DNA of 64,000 nucleotides from Campanula takesimana. Its lineage: Eukaryota > Streptophyta > Magnoliopsida > Asterales > Campanulaceae. Positions 54,911 through 64,000 of the stretch are shown here, piece by piece; the first letter of the stretch is position 1; the number at the start of each line of letters is the position of its first letter. The notes beneath the pieces are model-generated. The model searched no databases. It was given only the letters and a program-made list of their open reading frames with translations, and was not told where the DNA came from. The stretch lies in the NCBI GenBank assembly GCA_026119855.1, contig JAOWBW010000006.1:3100001-3164000 (forward strand), given 5' to 3'. The position numbers were made by a program, and so were the translations under genes.

Positions 54911-56049
54911 TTTTACCATTATGATGCTATTAAATACGCTGACATACGGTGTTCTATTTTTCTAAAAAAATCAATAATTTCTTATGCTAATGTATTCGTA
55001 ATTATTACCGCAACTGACAGGGCCGGTCCTATAGAATTTGGGGCATTAGGCCATTTTTTTTTTAATTGTGGACTTTATTTGAAGTGCGGTAGAGTCGGAG
55101 TATAAAAAGCGAATTGAAATTATGAGTGAAGTAGGAATTGTGTAAGGTATAGTATATTTTATGCGTGTGACAAGTGAGTCTTATTTATTATAAATCTAAC
55201 ATATGTTTATCCATTTTGGATAGCAACATTTGTTATGAGACAACCAAAAAGAAAAATGAGCAATATTAGTATTTGTTATGGGATGGAGGGAGTATAGTTA
55301 ATAAGTAAATAAAGAATAGAATTAAGAAAAACCAATTTTATTTTTTGAATATGGCTAAAAATTTAGTCTCGATATATTAATACATAAGGTTAAAATTAGG
55401 CCTATTATATTGCGTAGAAATTATAAATTGGAGGCCTTAAAATAACATATTTTTTTGAAGCCCTAGGGCCTAGGCCATGGCCTTAGGGCTGTAAACGAGC
55501 CGAGCCGAGCTTTGGAGTTTTGGGCTCGAGCTCGTTAACGAATTATCGAGCTCGAGCCCATTTTCCTTGTTCGAGCTCGACTCGAATCGAGTTTCGAGCT
55601 GCTCGCGAGCCGCTCGCGAGCTTTTCACGAGCCGTTCGAACTCGAGTCTTTACGAGCCGATCTCGAGCTTAAACATTTTTCTGAAAATTATGAAATCAAA
55701 CGAGCTCGAGTTCGAGCCTTATCGAGTTCGAGCCTTATGCTCGCGAGCTTTTCACGAGCTGTTCGAACTCGAGCCTTTACGAGCCGAGCTCGAGCTTAAA
55801 CATTTTTCTGAAAATTATGAAATCAAACGAGCGAGTTCGAGCCTTACCGAGCTCTGGTAAGTATTCTCTGTATTTTGAACAAAAACACTATTTTTTTTAT
55901 TTTTTTTTCTCTTTTTTTAATCTCAAAACGTGTCTAATTTACAAATGTAACCTCTTGTTTACTTTTTTTTTTTTTTTTGAAAATCTCTTGTTCATTTAAC
56001 TTCTCATATTATAAACGATTAATTGAATCGTATATATACCATCAGGTTG

Positions 56050-56860
56050 TAATATACTCCTTCTGTCCCAAATTTTATATTTACTTATCAAATTTACTTA
56101 AACTTTAACTAATAGTTTACACTAAATTATTAATTCTCATAAAAATTAAAAATGGTTGTTAAATCATTAATAAATTATGTAAATTAATAATTTACATAAA
56201 ATATTAATCAAAATTCAAATAGTTTGACTCTACATAACCAAAATTCAAATAGTTTTACTATTATAGTTAACTATTATAGTTACTATGGTAATTTTTTTGT
56301 AAGAACAAATAGTTACTAAGGTAGTTAATAATTATAGTTAACTATTATATTTCACTACAAATAGCTAACTATTATATTTAACTATTAATAGTTAACTATT
56401 TGTTTTAACAATTATATTTAAAAGTTAAGGCCGACCGTATTCTAACGGTGAATTCATAACAATTTTTGAAATGCATAGGGATAGGTAGGTTTTCATATTG
56501 AGGTCAACGTTTATGGAGTTGACCATGAAAGTCAAAGTCAGACAAACTTTCTGGTTAGTATATAGCATTTAAATGACGCTATTATACTTAGTCAACTGTA
56601 TTTAGTAAAACATACGCTACGCTAGGTGTATAATATAGTATATGTTACATGTATGTATATATACATATAATACATACATACATCATACATACACACACAT
56701 ATACGGCTTTCGTCCCGCCCGACTTAAGAGGAACTAGAATGAATGGAGGAGGTTATGAGAACAAAAGTAATATTATCTTTCTATTTTTTGGTCGTACTAC
56801 GTCGAGTATGACACTAAAAATGTCAAAATGTCCTAAACCGGGCAGGATAGAGGGAGTATA
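56050..56860. repeat. MITE remnants and microsatellites inside hAT
   Basis: CTCCTTCTGTCCCAAATTTTA at about 56056 and CAGGATAGAGGGAGTATA at about 56843-56860 resemble Stowaway ends; CATA repeats at 56640-56705. Boundaries unclear. Confidence 0.4.
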
Positions 56861-57048
56861 TAATAATGTATATAAATATGTGCTATATGTATGTATGTAT
56901 GTATATATATAACATCTAATATTCTATATAGACACACACATATCATACATACATATATTTATGTATATAAATATGTGTTACATGTATGTATATATAATAT
57001 CCACTATACCATATACATAAATAATATATATATATATATATATATATA

Positions 57049-57400
57049 TGGTCGCGCTCCTGTGAGAACCATTTTATATGAGAACCGTGAGAACCAATCA
57101 TAACCTATTAGAAAAAAAAATCAAGGGTCCAGATGTTAGATACATTGGATACACTTGGATACATTAGTTAATTTTCAAAAAACAATTGGATACATTAGTT
57201 TTTAACATAGTGTATCCAAGTGCAACACTTAGATACAATACTTATTAACCTATTGTATCCAAGTTTAATATCGAATTTTTTATAATGTATCTAAGTGTAT
57301 CAATTGTATCTAACATATGGACCCTTGATTTTTTTTCTAATCTAATGGTTATGATTGTTTCTCACGGTTCTCACGATATTTAGGTTTTCATTTGAGCACC
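57049..57400. mobile_element. Foldback MITE in a TA microsatellite
   Basis: Long imperfect inverted repeat: GAGAACCGTGAGAACCAATC near 57063-57098 mirrors GGTTATGATTGTTTCTCACGG near 57346-57366; GATGTTAGATACA mirrors TGTATCTAACAT. (TA)n on both sides hides the duplication. Confidence 0.65.
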
Positions 57401-57410
57401 TACCTACCTA

Positions 57411-57444
<34 letters not shown>

Positions 57445-58379
57445 CTACATGCAAACGCATTTATATGTGAAATATATATATGTGTGTATGTGTAAATGAT
57501 AAACATTTTGTTCATTCTATATTTGAGTAATTAAATATACTTGCATATATAACTACAATAATAGATGTTAATTTTATTTTTTATTTCAATGAGAAAAATA
57601 ATATAAGACAAATATGTGTACATTTGAAAATAATAAATTAGTTTTGAAAAAAAAAACCTCGACTATTGTGTATATATATATCTACGTTTTCATAATGAAT
57701 GTGCATAAAATAAATTAATTTTAGCTGTTGTACAATCTATATTGTATTATTGTATGTGTATAGTCGCTATATAATCATTATATGAATGTATAAAAATTAA
57801 ATTAATTTTAGTTGTTGTACAATTATTGTTGTTTGATTCATTTTGAAGATAAAAATATTTTAGTTATGATTTATTCCTTGTACAATGTTGAATATACATA
57901 TAATGTATATGTATTCATTACAAAAGTAATAATGATGATTATTTAGTCGAACTCGAGCTTAACGAGCCGAGCCGAGCTCGAGCCAAACGCAAACAAAATA
58001 ACTCGTGTTAACGAGCTTATCGAGCCGAGCCCGAGCTCGAGTTATGCGTGATTTAAACGAGCCGAACACGAGCCGAGCCCTAACGAGCCGAACACGAGTC
58101 GAGCTCTAACAAGACGAACACGAGCCGAGCTCTAACGAGCCGAACACAAACCGAGCTCTAATGAGCCGAGCTCGAACAAAGTTCGTCGAACAAACGAGCC
58201 GAACACGAGCCGGCTCGATAAAAATTCGAGCTCGAAAACTCGGTTCGAGCTCGAGCTCGAATAGCACTTCGAGCCCATTCGAACAGAGCTTTAACGAGCC
58301 GAGCTCGAACGGGTTCGGTTCGTTTAACAGCCCTACATGGCCTCACTTATCTTATGCCATGGCCGGCCATGGCAACTGA

Positions 58380-58858
58380 TGCGGTGTATTGATATTTATC
58401 GAACTTTAAGCAAAAAGATATTTTTAAGGATAATTCTTTGTGATTGTGATTGATTTGATTTTGAAAAATAACATCGTCGAGATTTTAGTTTCAACTGATC
58501 ATAATGCAAGACAAAATGTTCGTTATTTAAATTGTAATCTATTGCTATAGTACATTGATCATATCAATGGCTGGCTAATGTGATTCCTACCAACTTTAGG
58601 ATACAAAGAATGAGAAGGACGGCGTTTAGTTTTTAGCCAAAGTCATGGAGGAGAATAATAAGATCGAGCTTTTGAGAAATATATATATTTTTTTAATCGA
58701 AAAATAAAGATCAAGAATAATATTTGATTATGTTTGTACATAAATTTAATGACTTGAAGGCCGACCACATATTCCAAGTATATATTGAATTGAACCAAAT
58801 AATTATGCAAAGGCGACCACTTTTGCCAAGCATGTGTTGTGCTAAATACAAACATCTA
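58380..58858. other. No gene recognised
   Basis: AT-rich intergenic DNA. Confidence 0.4.
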
Positions 58859-58867
58859 TTTATTCAA

Positions 58868-59850
58868 GAAAAATTCTTGTATACACCCGTTGCATCATGT
58901 GCGGCGGGTCATACTCGCGGGTCAACCCGCCTGGCTCGCTCAGCCTCTCTCACCCTCTCAGATTGCGACACGTGGCAAGTTTAAAAAAAAATCTCAAATA
59001 ACTTTAAAATGTCATATCTTAAGATTTATAACTCGGGATTTTTAAAAAAAAAACATCGTTGTGTTCGTCTCGACGAGACGAATCGAACTAGATATGTCAT
59101 GATATGGTTTGATTTTTTTAAAAAAACATACTTTTAACACACAAAAAATTTGAGCTGCTCGTCACCTGAGATGTAACTCTCTGTTCTAATAATAGTAACG
59201 GTTTCATCTTCAAAAAGTAACACTTTTTACTGTCAACATTTTTGCAAGAAAAATTAAATAGTTTGATAGTTTTTTGTGGTTAGAAAAATTAATATTTGAA
59301 GTGTAACAAAGTTCATATATGATTATAATTTTCTATATAGATGAATGTAACATTTTCTTTTAGTAAATGTTACTTTTTTCTTTAAAAAAGTATAAAAATT
59401 TCATGTATATAATCGGTTTTGCATCTCAATTGTTACTTTCTCAATAAAAATTGTTCAATTTCAGATATTATGTTACATTTAAGAATATAAACTGTTACAA
59501 TTGAGAAAAAAAATGTTACATTCATTTATTATAAAATGTAACATTAGTTTAGTTTTGTCAATGTTATGTTTTTTTTTAAAAAAAAAAAAATGTTACATTT
59601 GAAAAAAAGAGTGTTACATTCCTTTATAAAAAAATGTTACATTCATTTATTATAAAATGTGACATTAGTTTAGTTGTCAATCTTATGTAATCTTTAATCT
59701 ATTGCAGCAATATTATGGTACATTTTGGAGGAAAAAAAAAGTGTTACATTTAGTTATAGAGTAAAAATTGGGGGGAGGGCAAAAAAAAAAGGGTTGCGGC
59801 TCGGCTCGCCTAGCACTGAAGCTGCGTGCAGTTGCACAGGAAACCGGCTC
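58868..59850. mobile_element. Mutator-like MITE, copy 2
   Basis: Perfect 9-bp duplications TTTATTCAA (58859-58867 and 59851-59859). Same GTAACA/TGTTAC interior as copies 1 and 3; more diverged ends. Confidence 0.75.
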
Positions 59851-59859
59851 TTTATTCAA

Positions 59860-60792
59860 TTAATGAAAATAAATAAATAAATATTAGTAATGAAATGATT
59901 ATGAGTTTCACTCTATCCCAAAAGTGAATTAAAAAAAAAAATTTTTTTTGAACTTTTATTTTAGGGAAAAATACCAAAAACCCCTTAAAAAGCCTTTCAT
60001 TTCCAAAAAACATACAAATTTTTTCTTCAATCTAAAAAGTCCTAAATTTAAATTATCAATACAAAAAAGTCCAAACATTAACTATTTAACTAACACCGTT
60101 AGGTTTGAACACTTATATTAATTGAAAATTATCTTCCTTTTCAATTAATGATGCGTTATGAATACGAAAAATTACTATGCGAAATAATTATAACAATATT
60201 ATTATTCTTAAACAATAATAATAATAATAGTAATAGTTATAACAACAACAAAATTAATCATTATTGTGAGTAATACTTAATTACTTAATATTTAATATAA
60301 AATTTAATAATAAAAACATGAATTTTTGATTTATTAGAGAAGTAAATGGAAGGTGTTTTTTTTATTTATTTTCTTTATTATTATTATTATGTAAGATCAT
60401 AAAAATAACAAAAATTATGATGATTTCTTTCAATATTATCAAATTCATTATATTTTTCATTCTTATTACTTTTATTATTATTTTAATGATTAAAAATTAT
60501 TAATTAATTAAAATAGTAATAATAGTTAAATATTGTTGTTGTTGTTGTTTTTATAACTGTTTATTGCTGTTATTATTTATAATAACATAACAATTAAATT
60601 ATTTTGCATTGCGAACAACTTTTGTATTTGTAATACGTCATTGATTGAAAGGAAAGTTAATTTCTTATTAACATGAATACTCAAACCTAAACGAATTAGT
60701 CAAATCGTTAATGTTTAGACTTTTTGAAATCGATAATTTAATTTTAAGACTTTTTAGATTGAAGAAATATTTTGTGGATTTTTTAGATATGA
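59860..60792. other. No gene recognised
   Basis: AT-rich DNA with ATT/AAT triplet runs. Confidence 0.4.
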
Positions 60793-60801
60793 AATTTTTA
60801 T

Positions 60802-61900
60802 GGGCGACTCTCCTGTGCGGCCGCCGCACGGCGTGCGACGGCGCCAGGAGCCGAGCCGCGTTTTTTTTTTTTTTTTTTTTTTTTTGCCCCACAACTTTTT
60901 TTCCTCTCACCAAAAGTAACACTTCTTATAACGAAATGTAACACTTTTGTTTTTCAAACGTAACACTTTTTTTTTTCAAAAATGTACCACAATTTTGATG
61001 CAATAGATCAAAAATAACATAAAGATTAACAACTAAATTAATGTAACACTTTTTATAAAGGAATGTAACATTCTTTTTTCAAATGTAACACTTTTTTTTC
61101 AAATGTACCACCCATACTTTTTTGCCTTCAACAAAAGTAACACTTATTATAACAAAATGTAACACTTTTTTTATTCAAATGTAACACTTTTTTTAAAAAA
61201 AAATGTACCACAATTTTGCTACAATAGATAAAGATAACATAAAGATTGACAATTAAATTAATGTAACACTTTTTATAAGGGAATGTAACACTCATTTTTT
61301 CAAATGTAACACTTTTTTTCTCCGAAAATAACATAGGATTGACAACTAAACTAATGTTACATTTTATAAAAAATGAATGTAACATTTTTTTCTCAATTGT
61401 AACAGTTTATATTCTTTAATGTAACATTATATATGAAATGTAACAATTTTTTATTGAGAAAGTAACAATTGAAATGCAAACCTATTTTTTTTTTGTAAAA
61501 TTGATGTTACATTTGACAGTAGAAAAGTGTTACTTTTTGAAGATGAAAGTGTTACTTTTATTAGAACAGAGTGTTTCATTTTCATCTGGCAAAGCACCTC
61601 AAACTTTTTATGTGTAAATTTTTTTTTTTAAAAAAAATCAAACCATATCATGACCTATGTAGTATTATTCGTGTCGTCGAGACGAACACAATGGTACTTT
61701 TAAATTTTTTTTCTGAGTTATAAATCTCAAGATATAGTATTTTAAAGTTAATGGGGGGTTTTTTTTTTTTAAGGTGACACGTGGCAGCGATCTGGGAAGA
61801 GGGCAAGGTGGATCTCGCCGTCGGATGTAGCATAGCAGGTTAGGCCGAGAAGCAGCGGAACCACGGCACATGGTGCGACGGCCGCTTATAAGAATTTGTC
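60802..61900. mobile_element. Mutator-like MITE, copy 3
   Basis: Perfect 9-bp duplications AATTTTTAT (60793-60801 and 61901-61909). GC-rich ends as in copy 1; about 200 bp of the interior is duplicated (about 60905-61115 and 61125-61340). Confidence 0.8.
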
Positions 61901-61909
61901 AATTTTTAT

Positions 61910-63071
61910 AGGGTTTTTTCGCGTATTTTTCCCTTTATTTTAAGACTTACTTTAGAGCAGATGGAATAAATACATAACATAGTAAGTTAGTAACCAACGG
62001 CTTTAGCTTTCCGGGAAATAAACACAGTTACACCACAAAATTTTATAAAAAAAAAATAGTTTTTCTTTTTTTTTGAGCAAAAAAAAAAAAAAAAAAATGT
62101 TTTTCTTAAACATTAAGAAAAAATAGTTTTGCTTTCAAAAAAAAAAAAAAGGGGTTCCATCGCGGTGAAAAACACGCGGTTTTAATGATGTAAATCTATT
62201 TTTGTCTTTATGTTATGAAAAAATAGTTTCTCATGAGACTTACTATACACAATACATTAAAGAAAATACATTATAAAATTCGAAAGACTTGTTTGATCGT
62301 GCTGAAAAGTCTAAATTTTCCTAAAAGAAAAATATTGGCTTTTTACTGATGTAGATTTCTGATGGCGACAATTTTTTCTAAGAAAAAACGATTACATGTT
62401 TGAATCAAAATTTGTAATATCACACGGACGGATTTAGAACTATACATGCGACTGATTTTATAACGTTTTAAGATTTGAAATTTCTTTTTAAGTAATATTT
62501 AGGACTCATTAAGCACATTGTGCAGTTAATAAATCTAAACCGACCCTTGTTTTTTTTTTTTTTTTTTTTTGCACAATAAACCGACCCTTGTTCAAAACAC
62601 ATTTTTTCTTTATTTTGCTAAATCTCAACCGAAGTTTATCCAAAATATGCTTGGTACATTTTTGATCAAATCTCAACCAATCGAAGAAACGCTTCCTTCA
62701 ATTCATGATCTAGTCTCAAAATGAATCGTGAATAATTCCAGTAAATTTTATTCCAATATTCCAACATACGGCCTCGATTCAATCACATTATCTTCTGTAG
62801 GACTCAGATCGATTTAAAGTTACGGGACCCACGAAATAGTTCATCCGTCAAGTTAAAAATAAAGCGAAGAAAAAAAAATCGGGACCGTCGGTTGAACCTC
62901 GCCGCTCGCAAGATCAATCAAAATTCGTCCCAAAATTGACCCAATTGAAATTGCTACTCACACTGGCCATATCTCACACAATCTCACCATAAATTAAAGA
63001 AATGTATTTACTCCGCAATCCCCACTCACCGGATCTCTCACAATCTCAACATAAGACTAAAGAAATGAATA
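61910..63071. other. No gene recognised
   Basis: AT-rich, with several A and T homopolymers. Confidence 0.4.
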
Positions 63072-63317
63072 CTCCCTCCGTCCCATTTCAATTTGCAAAT
63101 ACTAGGTTGGCACGGGGATTAAGGGAAAAAGTGAAAAAGGTGATGTGTTGTGAGTGTTGATAGTTGAGTGGGAGAGAGAAAGTTGGGTAGAAAATAGTTA
63201 GTGGGTTAATGGATGTGAGTGTGCAAGTGAGTTAAAACTTGCTATTTTTGGATTTTGCAATTTTAGTTGGGACACCCTTTTTGGCAAGTTTTTCAATTTG
63301 AAATGGGACGGAGGGAG
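63072..63317. mobile_element. Stowaway-like MITE, 246 bp
   Basis: TA duplications; CTCCCTCCGTCCCATTTCAA and TTGAAATGGGACGGAGGGAG are perfect inverted ends. The most intact MITE here. Confidence 0.9.
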
Positions 63318-63754
63318 TATTAATCCAACAAAGAGAAAGAATGTCAACCAGAATCAGGAACGAGGAAGAACTTGCGTCCGCTTGTGCCATATGAGCCGTC
63401 GTTTTTTACATGCATGTTGTATCACTTGAGAACTTGAGAGCTCGTGGTTTCACTTTTTTCACTTTAAGGCCCAAGCTTCCATTTTTCTATCAATCCAAGG
63501 CCTAATCAAAAATTCCATTAAATTTTTGACGGAAACTTGACATGTGTCATCCAGTACATTTTTTGTTTGGGGCATTTGGTCTTTTCACCATATCTTGCTC
63601 GGCCTTTCGATCCATTCTTTCTAGATCAGATGAACATCGGAATGTTTCTTTCGAATACGAATGTATTCTCATCACCAATACCATAAAAATGAAAACATGT
63701 CAAATCAACTCGCGAAGAAGTAAGTGTGGACCAATAACAAGCTCCAAACATTCC

Positions 63755-64000
63755 CTCACCTATTTAAATGCATCCAGTCCGTTAACCCTAACCCTGAATT
63801 GCCCTGCTCTCTCTCTCTCCCTGCGAAGAATTTTGAGATTGAAACTGCTTTCTCTTTCTAAATTATTCTAAGATTGAGTTTCGTGAGGGAGAGATATGGA
63901 TATAAAAATTTATTCAACTCCTCGACATATAGCAGTATCAATGATAATGTACAAAAGAAGTAAAAGAACTGAGTATTGTGTAACTTTTGGTTTCTAGGTG
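63755..64000 (+). promoter_or_regulatory. Possible promoter and 5' UTR of a gene running out of the window
   Basis: CTATTTAAATG (about 63759) could be a TATA box, followed by a CT-rich leader (CTCTCTCTCTCCC), an ATG near 63897 and, at the very end, TTTCTAGGTG, which looks like an intron acceptor. No protein family can be named. Confidence 0.3.

Larger units (their letters stand above)
55484..58335. mobile_element. Inner hAT-type element, 2.85 kb, non-autonomous
   Basis: 8-bp duplications CATGGCCT (55476-55483 and 58336-58343). Ends TAGGGCTGTAAACGAGCCGA and the complement of GTTCGTTTAACAGCCCTA. Subterminal regions (55490-55860 and 57945-58330) are dense in GAGCTCGAGC/GAGCCGAGC motifs. The interior holds TA and CATA microsatellites and small MITEs. 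No transposase. Confidence 0.85.
55018..58371. mobile_element. Outer hAT-type element, interrupted
   Basis: 8-bp duplications GCAACTGA (55010-55017 and 58372-58379). Ends CAGGGCCGGTCC and the complement of CATGGCCGGCCATGG. Own sequence is only 55018-55483 plus 58344-58371; the rest is the inserted element. Noncoding. Confidence 0.75.

Overview
This is nuclear DNA from a flowering plant, almost certainly a eudicot. The evidence is nested Ty3/gypsy and Ty1/copia retrotransposons, plant mobile domain (PMD) genes with short AT-rich introns, Mutator-like, hAT and Stowaway-type DNA elements, and an AT-rich background. I find no intact host gene. The best host-derived trace is a decayed receptor-kinase exon at 45452-45581, and there may be a promoter at the far right edge. 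A run of 100 Ns (35617-35716) marks an assembly gap.

Layout. 1-13153 is a pol-less gypsy element on the minus strand (element A): its 3' LTR is cut by the window start, its 5' LTR is at 12070-13153, and it holds one truncated gag ORF and about 9 kb of tandem arrays. It sits inside a second minus-strand gypsy element (G2, 13154-26072). G2 has gag, protease, a G-patch, RT, two RNase H domains and integrase, plus two plus-strand (antisense) genes between integrase and the missing 3' LTR: a four-exon PMD gene and a small basic ORF. The tRNA-Arg-type primer site and double RNase H place it in the Tat/Ogre group. G2 is itself inserted in an older copia pol fragment (26073-27904). A third gypsy element (C, 27905 to the gap) shares the LTR family of A, has lost pol, and carries two antisense PMD genes. 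Right of the gap is AT-rich DNA holding a copia element with two nearly identical LTRs (38620-45221), a short gypsy derivative (47469-49359), Stowaway-like MITEs, four Mutator-like elements with 9-bp target duplications, and a hAT element nested in another hAT element, each with a perfect 8-bp duplication.

How the parts relate. The most interesting pattern is in the noncoding DNA of the PMD-bearing gypsy elements. Element C has arrays of one palindromic motif (TGGCCGCSTGGCCA) in its LTR and in front of each antisense PMD gene. G2 does the same with a different motif (GCGCGCGC with GGAGG or CCAGAAG flanks) in its LTR, leader, PMD gene and second antisense gene. Two further families of small hairpins, whose stems change sequence while keeping pairing, sit where the antisense genes and pol converge. 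I propose, as inference only, that the PMD proteins and the motif arrays form an element-specific recognition system, comparable in logic to anti-silencing proteins and their clustered motifs in Mutator-type VANDAL elements.

Premature stops in the retroelement ORFs are nearly all explained by C-to-T changes, as expected of methylated, silenced DNA.
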